Under the pieces are notes generated by a model. The model ran no database searches, had not been told where the DNA came from, and was given only the letters and a program-made list of their open reading frames with translations. Shown piece after piece: positions 1 through 7,148 of a stretch of 8,289 nt of DNA. The stretch covers positions 1-8,289 of the forward strand of contig CALAMB010000475.1 in the NCBI GenBank assembly GCA_937925645.1, in the 5' to 3' direction. A program made the position numbers and the translations under genes. The stretch's first letter is position 1. Each line of letters opens with the position of its first letter. The DNA comes from an uncultured Acidobacteriota bacterium. Its GTDB lineage: Bacteria > Acidobacteriota > JAAYUB01.

Positions 1-1319
1 TCCAGCACGGCCATGGCCACCGCCGCGCCCTCCTCCGGGTCCGTTCCGGTGCCGATTTCGTCCACCAGCAGCAACGCCGGGTGGCGGTAATGGTCGAGCA
101 TGTGTTTGAGGCTCAAGACATGGGAGGCGAAAGTGCTCAGGTCGTCGGTCAGCGACTGCTGGTCGCCGATCACCGCGAACACGCGGGTGAACACGGCGCA
201 CTCCATCTGCTTCGCGGGTACCGGGATGCCGCTCAGCGCCATGAGGGTCAGCAGGCCTGCCGTCTTGAGCGCCGCCGTCTTGCCGCCGGTGTTCGGACCC
301 GAGATGATGAGGCACGACTCCGCGGGGGTGAGCGCCAGGCTGATGGGCACCGTCGTCCGGCCCTGCGGCATGAGGCTGTCCTCGAGCAGCGGGTGCCGGG
401 CATCCTCCAGCACGAGGTAACGGCCGGTGTCCAGCAGCGGCGCGATGGCGCGGAAGCGTACCGCGAAGCGCGCCCGCGCCGTGAGGCTGTCCACGACGCC
501 CAGGAGTTCCCAGGCCCGTTCCAGGTCATCCCGGTTCGCCCGCAGGACCTCCGTAAGCTGGGCCAGGATCTGCTGGATGATCTCCTGCTCCCGATCACGC
601 AGGCCGATGAACCGATTGTTGTGAGAGACCATGTCGAACGGTTCCAGAAACACCGTCAGGCCCGACGAGGAAGTCCCGTGGACGATTCCGTCGATGGCGC
701 CCTGGCCCTGCGATTTCACCGGAATGACGTACCGGTTGTTGCGGACGGTGACGTAGCTGTCCTGGAGGAGACCCTGACGGGCCGCCCGGTCCAGGATGCG
801 GGCATACGCCTGTTGGATGCTCTCGTTGAGGTCCCGCAGCTGACGCCGCACCGTGGCCAGTTCCGGCGACGCGCGGTCGGGCACCTCCCCGCTGGGATCG
901 AGTTTGTCCTCAATGAGCCGAATTGCGGACCGGAGCACCGGAAAACTGCCGCCCAGCTCCCGCAGCGGCGACTCCGGGTCCTCCACCGCAGTCAGCGCCC
1001 GGGCCGTTTCGGCAGCGACGTTCATCAACTGGTGGATCACCAGGATGTCGCCCGGCTCCAGAACCATCCCCTCGACATCCAGGAGGTTCAGCGCCGGCCG
1101 GGCGTCGCCCAGGCCGCTGAAGTTGAAGCCCTCGCCGCGTTCCAGCCCCTGGCGGAGTTCCCCAACCTGCGTGTGGACCCGCTTCAGCTCCGCCGCCGAG
1201 GCCAGCGGTTCCAGCGCGGCGATGTCCCGCCGGCCACCGTCAAAGGTGGCCAAACCCGCCAGCAACTCCAGCAGCCGGCCGAATTCAAGATTGGACAGCG
1301 AGTCGTCAGTGAAGCGCAT
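1..1319 (-). CDS. mutS2: MutS2 family ATPase/endonuclease, N-terminal 439 residues (runs off the left edge)
   Basis: MutS2 is a MutS homologue that lacks the mismatch-reading domain. Members bind branched DNA and limit recombination, and some rescue collided ribosomes. The visible part begins MRFTDDSLSNLEFGRLLELL, the usual MutS2 opening, followed by the helical core and clamp region (about residues 20-320). The ABC-type ATPase then starts: Walker A GPNTGGKT is at residues 341-348, and Walker B LLLVDEIGTGTDPEEG has Asp420 and Glu421. The GTGTDPxEG signature after Walker B is typical of MutS2. The rest of the ATPase and the expected C-terminal Smr nuclease domain lie beyond the edge, so nuclease ability cannot be judged. 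The ATG at 1319 has an AGGA ribosome-binding site (1329-1326) overlapping the polA stop codon, 8 bases upstream, which suggests coupling to polA. No frameshift or internal stop is seen. Family assignment is firm; the exact role in this organism is inferred. Confidence 0.95.
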   Translation of the reverse strand, partial: MRFTDDSLSNLEFGRLLELLAGLATFDGGRRDIAALEPLASAAELKRVHTQVGELRQGLERGEGFNFSGLGDARPALNLLDVEGMVLEPGDILVIHQLMNVAAETARALTAVEDPESPLRELGGSFPVLRSAIRLIEDKLDPSGEVPDRASPELATVRRQLRDLNESIQQAYARILDRAARQGLLQDSYVTVRNNRYVIPVKSQGQGAIDGIVHGTSSSGLTVFLEPFDMVSHNNRFIGLRDREQEIIQQILAQLTEVLRANRDDLERAWELLGVVDSLTARARFAVRFRAIAPLLDTGRYLVLEDARHPLLEDSLMPQGRTTVPISLALTPAESCLIISGPNTGGKTAALKTAGLLTLMALSGIPVPAKQMECAVFTRVFAVIGDQQSLTDDLSTFASHVLSLKHMLDHYRHPALLLVDEIGTGTDPEEGAAVAMAVL

Positions 1320-1327
1320 GAGTCGTC

Positions 1328-3886
1328 CTACTTGGCCTCCAGCCAGTTGGCGCCGTCATGGATGTCCACCACCAGCGGCACCTTCAGCGGCGCCACTTCC
1401 TCCATCGCCTCGCGCAGAACGGCGACGAGGCGGCCCACCTCGCTCGCGGGGCATTCCAGCAGGAGTTCATCGTGCACCTGGAGCAGCAGCCGCGCCTGCA
1501 GGCCGCTGGCCTTCAGGCGAGGAGCCAGACGGATCATCGCCAGTTTGATGATGTCGGCGGCGGCGCCCTGGATCGGCGAATTGGCGGCGACGCGCTCGCC
1601 GGTGCTGCGGACGTTCCAGTTGGAATGCTTCAGCTCGGGGATGGGCCGGATCCGGCCGAACATGGTGCGCACCGCGCCGGTCCGGGCGGCTTCGGACAGG
1701 TTGTCATCCAGCCAGCGCCGCACCCCGGGATAAGTGGCGAAGTAAGACTGGATGAAGGCCTTCGCCTCGCGCTGCGGGATCTTGAGATCCTGGGCGAGGC
1801 CGAAATCGCTCTTCCCGTAGATGATGCTGTAGTTGATGATCTTGGCCCGGCGCCGGTACTCGGCCGGATTGGCCTCGGCGGCGGCGCCGAACACGTCGCG
1901 GGCGGTTTGGGCATGCACGTCCTGGCCGGAGTGGAAGGCCGCCAGGAGCAGTTCGTCCCCGCTGAGATGGGCCATGATCCGGAGTTCGATCTGGGAGTAG
2001 TCGGCCGACACGAGGCGCCAGCCCGGCGGGGCGACGAACGCCCGCCGGATCTTCTGCCCCTCCTCGGTGCGGATGGGAATGTTCTGGAGGTTGGGATTGG
2101 TGCTGGACAGGCGTCCGGTCGCCGCGACGGTCTGGTTGAATGTGGTGTGCAGGCGGCCCGTGGCGGGATTGACCAGCGGCGGCAGCGCGTCCACGTAGGT
2201 GGACTTGAGCTTGGTCAGCTGCCGGTAGTCGAGGATGCGGGCCGGCAGCGGGTACATCGGCGCCAGCGATTCCAGCACCTCCACCCCCGTGGCATACGAC
2301 TTGGTCTTTTTCGTCTTCTTGGACGAGGGGAGCTGGAGCTTGTCGAACAGGATCTCGCCGAGCTGCTTCGGCGAATTGATATTGAACACCTCGCCGGCCA
2401 GCGTGAAAATTTCCTTCTCCAACTGCGCGATTCGGCCGGCCAGTTCGGCGGAGAGCGCGTCCAGCCAAGGCACGTCGAGCAGAATGCCGGTGTGCTCCAT
2501 GCCGGCCAGGATGGGCAGGAGCGGCAATTCCACCTCGCGGTAGATCGTCTCCAACCCGGCGGCCTCCAGCCGCGGTTCCCATTCGGTGCAGGCCGCGTGG
2601 ATGATCTCCAACCTCGCCGCCAGCGCTTCGGCCGGGGGCGGCTCCCCTCCGGCCGCCGGCAGGGCGTTCCGACCCAGGTCCAGCGCGATCCGCTCCAGGG
2701 AGTGATCCTCGATGTGGGGCCACAGGAGATAGTGGATCAGCTCGGCGTCATCCGCCTGCGTCTCGAATCCGGGCGGAAGCTCGTACTCCAGCGCAAACCG
2801 TTTCAGGCCGTGAAAGCGCTTCGGCGACGGCGCCTGCAGCCAGGCTTGAATCGCCTGATGGTCCTGCGTCCGGTCCAACGACAGGATGCCCGCGTCCCCG
2901 GCCGCCTGCGCGAACGCGCGGTCGGGGCTCCAGGCCATCATCGCCAGCGGCAGGAGGGGCTGGCTGTTCCAGAATCCTCGCAGTTCGGCGCCGCCGTCGA
3001 GGAGGCGCGCGGCCGGCGCGGCAGCGGTGGGCTGATCCGGAAGCTCCTTGAGCAGGCTGCGAAAGCCGAAACGGGTGAACAGGTCGCGCAGATGCTTGTA
3101 ATCGGGCTCGCCGGCTCGCAGGCCCGCCCACTCCCACCGCAAGGGCACGTGGCGGTCCAGAACCGCCAGCGCCCGGGAATCGAGCACCTGCTGGCGGTGC
3201 CGGCGGAGAATCTCGCGGATGCGCGCCGGCTGCACCTCTTCGAGGCGCCGGTAGCAGGTATCCAGATCGCCGAAGGCGTCAAGCAGCTTTCGGGCGTGGA
3301 CCGGGCCGATCCCGGGCGCGCCGGGGATGTTGTCCGACGTGTCCCCCATGAGCGCCAGCAGGTCCACCACCTGCCCCGGGGACACGCCCATCTTCTCCCG
3401 CACCTGCTGCGGGCTGTACGTCACGTCCGCCTTGGTGTCCAGGACGGCGACGCGGTCGTCCACCAACTGGAACAGGTCCTTGTCCGAAGTGACGATGGTG
3501 ACTGCGAATCCATCGGCCCGGCCGCGTTCGGCCAGGGTGGCCAGAATGTCGTCCGCCTCGTAGCCGTCCTGCTGCAGGAGCGGCACCCGGAACGCTGCGC
3601 ACAGCTCGTCGATGAACGGCAGCTGCCGGGCGAGCTCGGGCGGCATGGGCTTGCGGGCGGCCTTGTAGCCACTGAACGCCTCGTGCCGCCGGGTGGGGGT
3701 CCGGGACTCGGCCGCCGCGGCCAGGTAGTCGGGGTGGTGCTGGGCGACAATCCGGTTCAGCATGCTCACAAAGCCGTACAGGGCGTTGGTGGGAAAATCG
3801 TCGGCGGTGCTCAGCGTCCGGATGGCGTAAAATGCCCGATACACCTGACTCATGGTGTCGATCAGGAACAGCGAGGGGCCGGCCAT
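1328..3886 (-). CDS. polA: DNA polymerase I (Pol I)
   Basis: Family A DNA polymerase that removes RNA primers and fills gaps in replication and repair; 852 residues, slightly shorter than E. coli Pol I. The N-terminal 5'-nuclease (about 1-285) shows LFLIDTMSQVYRAFYA, GYEADDILATLA, TSDKDLFQLV and GDTSDNIPG. The middle domain (about 295-445) has the position of a 3'-5' proofreading exonuclease but lacks its acidic motifs. The polymerase domain has TGRLSSTNPNLQNIP, motif A DYSQIELR (629-636), O-helix RRRAKIINYSIIYGK with Tyr686 at the place of E. coli Phe762, and motif C QVHDE (803-807). The catalytic Asp residues of motifs A and C are present. I chose the ATG at 3886 because GAGGTG (3898-3893) sits six bases before it. 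A GTG at 3895, three codons upstream, lies inside that ribosome-binding site and is less likely. The gene starts 5 bases after the ruvB stop and ends with TAG 8 bases before mutS2. Confidence 0.98.
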   Translation of the reverse strand: MAGPSLFLIDTMSQVYRAFYAIRTLSTADDFPTNALYGFVSMLNRIVAQHHPDYLAAAAESRTPTRRHEAFSGYKAARKPMPPELARQLPFIDELCAAFRVPLLQQDGYEADDILATLAERGRADGFAVTIVTSDKDLFQLVDDRVAVLDTKADVTYSPQQVREKMGVSPGQVVDLLALMGDTSDNIPGAPGIGPVHARKLLDAFGDLDTCYRRLEEVQPARIREILRRHRQQVLDSRALAVLDRHVPLRWEWAGLRAGEPDYKHLRDLFTRFGFRSLLKELPDQPTAAAPAARLLDGGAELRGFWNSQPLLPLAMMAWSPDRAFAQAAGDAGILSLDRTQDHQAIQAWLQAPSPKRFHGLKRFALEYELPPGFETQADDAELIHYLLWPHIEDHSLERIALDLGRNALPAAGGEPPPAEALAARLEIIHAACTEWEPRLEAAGLETIYREVELPLLPILAGMEHTGILLDVPWLDALSAELAGRIAQLEKEIFTLAGEVFNINSPKQLGEILFDKLQLPSSKKTKKTKSYATGVEVLESLAPMYPLPARILDYRQLTKLKSTYVDALPPLVNPATGRLHTTFNQTVAATGRLSSTNPNLQNIPIRTEEGQKIRRAFVAPPGWRLVSADYSQIELRIMAHLSGDELLLAAFHSGQDVHAQTARDVFGAAAEANPAEYRRRAKIINYSIIYGKSDFGLAQDLKIPQREAKAFIQSYFATYPGVRRWLDDNLSEAARTGAVRTMFGRIRPIPELKHSNWNVRSTGERVAANSPIQGAAADIIKLAMIRLAPRLKASGLQARLLLQVHDELLLECPASEVGRLVAVLREAMEEVAPLKVPLVVDIHDGANWLEAK

Positions 3887-3891
3887 GGGCG

Positions 3892-4929
3892 TCACCTCTC
3901 GAACAGATTCTTCTGATGGTCTGGCAAACCGGCGGGCACCGGACGACCCAGGTAGCGGTAGGCCAGCGCGGTGGCCATCCGGCCGCGGGGCGTCCGGTCG
4001 AGGAATCCTTTCTGGATGAGGAACGGCTCGTAAATGTCCTGGATGGTGTCCTTCTCTTCTTCGGTGGCGGCGGCCAGCGTGTTGATGCCCACCGGGCCAC
4101 CGCCGAACTTGTCCACGATCACTTCGATGAGGTGACGGGTGACGTCGTCCATGCCGCTGTCGTCCACGTCCAGCATGCGGAACGCCGCGCAGGCATTGTC
4201 GCGGTCGATGGTGCCGTGGGAGCGGACCTGAACGAAATCCCGCACCCGTTTGAGCAGCCGGTTGGCAATCCGGGGCGTCCCCCGGGCCCGGCGGGCGATT
4301 TCCCGCAGCCCGTCCTCCGTCGCGGGGACGTTCAGGATGCGGGCCGAGCGCTGCAGGATGACGTACAGGTCTTCGTCCTCGTAGAATTCCAGCCGGTGGA
4401 CGATGCCGAACCGGGCGCGCAGCGGCGCGGTGAGCAGTCCCAGCCGGGTGGTGGCGCCGATCAGGGTGAACGGCGGCAACGGAATGGGCACGGAACGGGC
4501 CGAGGGGCCCTCCCCGATGATCAGGTCGATGGTGGAATCCTCCATGGCCGGATACAGGATCTCCTCGATGGCCGAGTGGAGGCGGTGGATCTCGTCGATG
4601 AACAGGATGTCGAGCGGCTCCAGGTTCGTCAGGATGGCCGCCAGGTCGCCCTTTTTCTCGATGGCCGGCCCCGAGGTCGTGCGGATGTTCACGCCCATCA
4701 CGCTGGCGATCACCATGGCCAAGGTGGTCTTGCCCAAACCCGGCGGACCGTACAGGAGGGTGTGGTCCAGCGCCTCCTGGCGCCTCTTGGCCGCCTCGAT
4801 GGCGATGCTGACGTTCTCGGTCACCTTGCGCTGGCCGATATAGTCCTCGAATGCGCGGGGCCGGAGCTGCGCCTCGAGAACTTCTTCCTCGGTCCGGTTG
4901 GGATTGAAGATGCCGCGGATCTCTTTCAT
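3892..4929 (-). CDS. ruvB: Holliday junction branch migration ATPase RuvB
   Basis: RuvB is the AAA+ motor that forms hexameric rings on either side of RuvA and pumps DNA through a Holliday junction during recombinational repair. The protein is 345 residues, normal for the family. Visible motifs are Walker A GPPGLGKT (61-68), Walker B LFIDEIH (109-115), sensor 1 GATTR (158-162), sensor 2 [13 protein letters not shown] (216-228) and the C-terminal winged-helix DNA-binding segment with RTPRGR (312-317). The ATG is one base after the ruvA stop (TGAGATG) with only a weak ribosome-binding site, which suggests reinitiation by ribosomes finishing ruvA. Its 3' end contains the ribosome-binding site of polA. 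All key residues are intact and nothing is unusual in the protein. Confidence 0.99.
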   Translation of the reverse strand: MKEIRGIFNPNRTEEEVLEAQLRPRAFEDYIGQRKVTENVSIAIEAAKRRQEALDHTLLYGPPGLGKTTLAMVIASVMGVNIRTTSGPAIEKKGDLAAILTNLEPLDILFIDEIHRLHSAIEEILYPAMEDSTIDLIIGEGPSARSVPIPLPPFTLIGATTRLGLLTAPLRARFGIVHRLEFYEDEDLYVILQRSARILNVPATEDGLREIARRARGTPRIANRLLKRVRDFVQVRSHGTIDRDNACAAFRMLDVDDSGMDDVTRHLIEVIVDKFGGGPVGINTLAAATEEEKDTIQDIYEPFLIQKGFLDRTPRGRMATALAYRYLGRPVPAGLPDHQKNLFER

Positions 4930-4930
4930 C

Positions 4931-5542
4931 TCAACGTTTCATCATATGCCGCAGCGATTTACGGAGGAGGATCTCGAACGCCGCCTCGGGATGGTCACGG
5001 TACGTTTGCTGGACGGCCTTCTCGGCCTGCGATTTGGGATAGCCGAGATTGACCAGAGCCGAAAGCAGATCGTCCATGAGCGGGGGAGGCGGCTGCTGGC
5101 TTTCCGCTCCGGGCACCGCCGCCGGACGCGTGCTCAGGTACCGGGATAGTATCTCCTTCAGCTCGTAAATCAACCGTTCGGCCGTCTTTTTTCCGATACC
5201 GGGCACGGTGGCCAGGCGCGCCGCGTCGCCGGAGGTCAGACTCTCCAACACGGCATCCGGCTCCATGCCCGACAGCACCGTCAGGGCGATCTTGGGGCCA
5301 CACCCGCGCACCGAGATGATGGCCCGAAAGATGTCCAGCTCCTCCTGGCGGCCGAAACCGAACAGGCTGATCTGGTCCTCCCGGACATGGGTGTGCACGA
5401 GCAGTTCCACCCCTTCGCCGGTCCCCGGCAAATGATAGAACGTGGACAGCGGAATGTGCACGCGATACCCCACCCCGTTTACGTCCAGCACGAGGACATC
5501 CGGTTTTTTATCCTTAAGATGTCCCTTCAGGTAGCCGATCAA
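4931..5542 (-). CDS. ruvA: Holliday junction recognition protein RuvA
   Basis: RuvA tetramers bind the four-way junction and load RuvB onto it. The protein is 203 residues, the same size class as E. coli RuvA. It starts MIGYLKGHL, followed by an OB-fold domain (about 1-63) with the acidic pin at Glu55 and Asp56 in [11 protein letters not shown]. Two helix-hairpin-helix motifs follow, around 76-92 ([10 protein letters not shown]) and 111-130 ([15 protein letters not shown]). A proline-rich linker (about 139-154) leads to the RuvB-contacting C-terminal domain (about 155-203). The start is a TTG codon, supported by a perfect GGAGG five bases upstream and by the conserved N-terminus beginning exactly there; no in-frame ATG fits. 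It is the first gene of the probable ruvA-ruvB-polA-mutS2 operon. ruvC is not adjacent; truA lies upstream. Confidence 0.98.
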   Translation of the reverse strand: MIGYLKGHLKDKKPDVLVLDVNGVGYRVHIPLSTFYHLPGTGEGVELLVHTHVREDQISLFGFGRQEELDIFRAIISVRGCGPKIALTVLSGMEPDAVLESLTSGDAARLATVPGIGKKTAERLIYELKEILSRYLSTRPAAVPGAESQQPPPPLMDDLLSALVNLGYPKSQAEKAVQQTYRDHPEAAFEILLRKSLRHMMKR

Positions 5543-5547
5543 TGGTT

Positions 5548-5552
5548 CCTCC
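5548..5552 (-). promoter_or_regulatory. Ribosome-binding site of ruvA (decides a TTG start)
   Basis: The minus strand reads GGAGG, five bases (AACCA) and then TTG. This strong Shine-Dalgarno sequence fixes the non-ATG start of ruvA at 5542. Confidence 0.85.
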
Positions 5553-5597
5553 GGCGCTTCGCGGCCGCGGGAGCGCGAGGGGTTTCTAAACTTATCC

Positions 5598-5626
5598 CTT
5601 ATACTCTAAGAGGCCCAGCCGTTCAA
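5598..5626 (-). promoter_or_regulatory. Putative sigma70-type promoter for the ruvA-ruvB-polA-mutS2 operon
   Basis: In the 84-base gap between truA and ruvA the minus strand reads TTGAAC (5626-5621), a 17-base spacer and TATAAG (5603-5598), close to the consensus -35 and -10 boxes at optimal spacing. Transcription would begin near 5591, leaving a leader of about 50 bases before the ruvA TTG. The -35 box begins directly after the truA stop codon. I see no LexA-like operator and no clear terminator in this gap, so read-through from pyrE-truA is also possible. The promoter is a sequence match only. Confidence 0.55.
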
Positions 5627-6394
5627 TCACATTCCGGCGATCCCCCTGCTGGGCCGGCGGCGGTACCACACCCGGACCAGGAACAGGCCGCAGGCCGGGG
5701 CGGTGGGCCCGGCGCCCCGGCGGTCACGGGCGGCGAGGATGCCAGGGATATCCGCCGGCACCCGCTTCCCCTGCCCCACTTCGAGCAGGGTGCCCACCAT
5801 GTTCCGGACCATGTGGTGCAGGAACCCGTTGGCCTCAACGGCGAAGGTGATCCGCGCCCCCCGTTTGGCAATCTCGCAACGGTACACTTCCCGGACGTGA
5901 TCCTCCTCGGCGACGGCGTGGGCGCAAAAAGAGGTGAAGTCGTGTCGCCCCAGAAAGGCGCGCGCGGCGGCGGTCATTGCGGGAACGTCCAGCGGCCGGA
6001 ATACCCGATGATAGAACGGTTCTTCAAACGGATTGAGGATCCGGCCGTTGAACACCTGGTACCGGTACAGCTTGGACCGAGCGGACCGCTGGGCATGGAA
6101 ACCGGCGGGCACCCGGGCGGCCCGCAACACCCGGATGTCGGCGGGAAGGCGGCTGTTCAGGATCAGCGGCAGCCGGTCTTCGGGGAGCCGGGCCGGGGCC
6201 CGGTAGCTGGCGACTTGCCCCATGGCGTGGGCGCCGGCATCGGTGCGGCCGGAGCCCACCAGGCGGATCCGCTCTCCGTAAAGCGACTCCAGGGCGGCCT
6301 GCACGACCCCCTGGATGGTCTGCCGCCCCGGCTGGATTTGCCAGCCCTCATAGCGGGTTCCCACATAGGCGATGTCCAGTCGGTAGTTCGTCAT
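5627..6394 (-). CDS. truA: tRNA pseudouridine(38-40) synthase TruA
   Basis: TruA converts uridines 38-40 in the anticodon stem-loop of many tRNAs to pseudouridine. The protein is 255 residues, normal for the family. It opens MTNYRLDIAYVGTRYEGWQ. The catalytic Asp52 is in GSGRTDAGAHA (48-56), the conserved active-site Tyr110 is in SKLYRYQ, and FLHHMVRNMVGTL (191-203) is the hallmark C-terminal motif. I chose the ATG at 6394: the family N-terminus begins there, while an in-frame start at 6499 would add 35 residues of low-complexity basic sequence and overlap pyrE. The ribosome-binding site (GGTGG, three bases before ATG) is poor, so expression may depend on translation of pyrE, whose stop is 50 bases upstream. 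No terminator is evident between the two genes. Confidence 0.97.
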   Translation of the reverse strand: MTNYRLDIAYVGTRYEGWQIQPGRQTIQGVVQAALESLYGERIRLVGSGRTDAGAHAMGQVASYRAPARLPEDRLPLILNSRLPADIRVLRAARVPAGFHAQRSARSKLYRYQVFNGRILNPFEEPFYHRVFRPLDVPAMTAAARAFLGRHDFTSFCAHAVAEEDHVREVYRCEIAKRGARITFAVEANGFLHHMVRNMVGTLLEVGQGKRVPADIPGILAARDRRGAGPTAPACGLFLVRVWYRRRPSRGIAGM

Positions 6395-6444
6395 GCGCCA
6401 CCATGCTTCCAAACCGGTGCCGGAGCGGACATGGCCCCGGGCCG

Positions 6445-7023
6445 CTATTTTTTGCTGCCCGGTTTTTCCACCGGCACGCCGGCCGCGCATTGCGGGCACC
6501 GGCTCTGTTCGAAAGTCGGGAAGTCCAGTTGGACCAGAGCGAAGAACGGGACCCCGAAATCGGCGTTGCCTCGGCTCCGATCGGCGATGCTGCCGACCGC
6601 GGCCACGATGCCGCCGGCGGCCTGGACCAGGGCGATGACCTCCTTGACGGAACCACCGGTCGTGATCACATCTTCGACCACAAGTGCCCGCTGACCCGGC
6701 TCCACGGTGAATCCCCGGCGCAAGGTCATGGTGTTGCCGGCATCGCGCTCGGCGAAAACATTCGGCACACCGGCCTGACGAGCCACCTCATACCCCATCA
6801 ACACACCGCCCAAAGCCGGCGAGATGACGCAATCGTAAGAAATGCCCGCCACCTGGATCCGGTTCACGAGATCCGCACATAAATCGGCCGCCGGCTTGGG
6901 AAATCGGAACAGCGCCGCGCATTGCAGATAATTGCCGCTATGCAGTCCGGAGCTCAACTTGAAATGTCCGGAGAGAAATGCGCCCGAGTCCCGCAACACT
7001 TTGAGAACATCCTCCTGCTCCAT
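6445..7023 (-). CDS. pyrE: Orotate phosphoribosyltransferase
   Basis: PyrE joins orotate to PRPP to make orotidine 5'-monophosphate in pyrimidine synthesis. The protein is 192 residues. It has the N-terminal SGHFKLSSGLHSGNYLQ segment (18-34), the flexible-loop region FAERDAGNTMTLRRGF (90-105) and the PRPP-binding signature ALVVEDVITTGGSV (113-126), with Glu-Asp and the TTGGS loop intact. A C-terminal tail, SRCPQCAAGVPVEKPGSKK (174-192), carries a Cys-x-x-Cys pair; similar tails occur in one subgroup of bacterial PyrE proteins. I chose the ATG at 7023 because GGAGGTG lies just upstream; the ATG at 7038 would place that ribosome-binding site inside the coding region. It is the first minus-strand gene from the divergent promoter region and is probably cotranscribed with truA. 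Confidence 0.97.
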   Translation of the reverse strand: MEQEDVLKVLRDSGAFLSGHFKLSSGLHSGNYLQCAALFRFPKPAADLCADLVNRIQVAGISYDCVISPALGGVLMGYEVARQAGVPNVFAERDAGNTMTLRRGFTVEPGQRALVVEDVITTGGSVKEVIALVQAAGGIVAAVGSIADRSRGNADFGVPFFALVQLDFPTFEQSRCPQCAAGVPVEKPGSKK

Positions 7024-7027
7024 CAAG

Positions 7028-7034
7028 CACCTCC
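7028..7034 (-). promoter_or_regulatory. Ribosome-binding site of pyrE (decides between two ATG codons)
   Basis: The minus strand has GGAGGTG followed by CTTG and the ATG at 7023. An in-frame ATG at 7038 lies upstream of this site and has no ribosome-binding site of its own, so 7023 is preferred. Confidence 0.8.
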
Positions 7035-7100
7035 GCATGTTACGATCGAAATCGCAAAATTGAACCCGGTGTCGGGAAATGTGCTGGAAATTGAAGGTTC

Positions 7101-7131
7101 ATTATAAAAAACAATATCGATCTTTTGTAAA
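7101..7131 (-). promoter_or_regulatory. Putative promoter for pyrE-truA
   Basis: The minus strand has a perfect TATAAT -10 box (7106-7101). The best -35 match is TTTACA (7131-7126), five of six consensus bases, but the 19-base spacer is long. Transcription would start near 7094, giving a leader of about 70 bases before the pyrE ATG. A weak 4-bp hairpin (CCCG, ACAC loop, CGGG) lies in that leader; it is too small to call an attenuator. Confidence 0.5.
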
Positions 7132-7148
7132 ATTTTTCAATTATTTCC

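Noticed and set aside
81..1733. Long plus-strand open frame (about 550 codons) opposite mutS2 and the end of polA
   Set aside because: Its codons are in exact register with the mutS2 codons on the other strand, so it stays open simply because the real gene avoids TTA, CTA and TCA. The translation is rich in Arg, Gln, His and Gly and has no family motif.
1358..3916. 852-codon plus-strand open frame opposite the whole of polA
   Set aside because: It is register-aligned with polA codons and is a by-product of GC-rich codon use. The minus strand encodes an unmistakable Pol I with all polymerase motifs.
3832..5052. 406-codon plus-strand open frame opposite ruvB and the end of ruvA
   Set aside because: It is in register with ruvB codons, has low-complexity composition and has no recognisable domain.
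6395..6444. Possible terminator between pyrE and truA
   Set aside because: The GGCCCGGGGCC stretch after the pyrE stop is palindromic but leaves no workable loop and has no following U-tract.
6395..6499. 35-residue N-terminal extension of TruA
   Set aside because: It would overlap pyrE by 55 bases and add basic, non-conserved sequence. The conserved TruA N-terminus begins at the ATG at 6394.
5387..6694. 435-codon plus-strand open frame opposite truA
   Set aside because: It is in register with truA codons, crosses a promoter-like intergenic gap and has no family features.
7061..7076. Possible attenuator in the pyrE leader
   Set aside because: Only a 4-bp stem with a 4-base loop is visible, with no competing structure, no uridine run of the right kind and no leader peptide with a ribosome-binding site.
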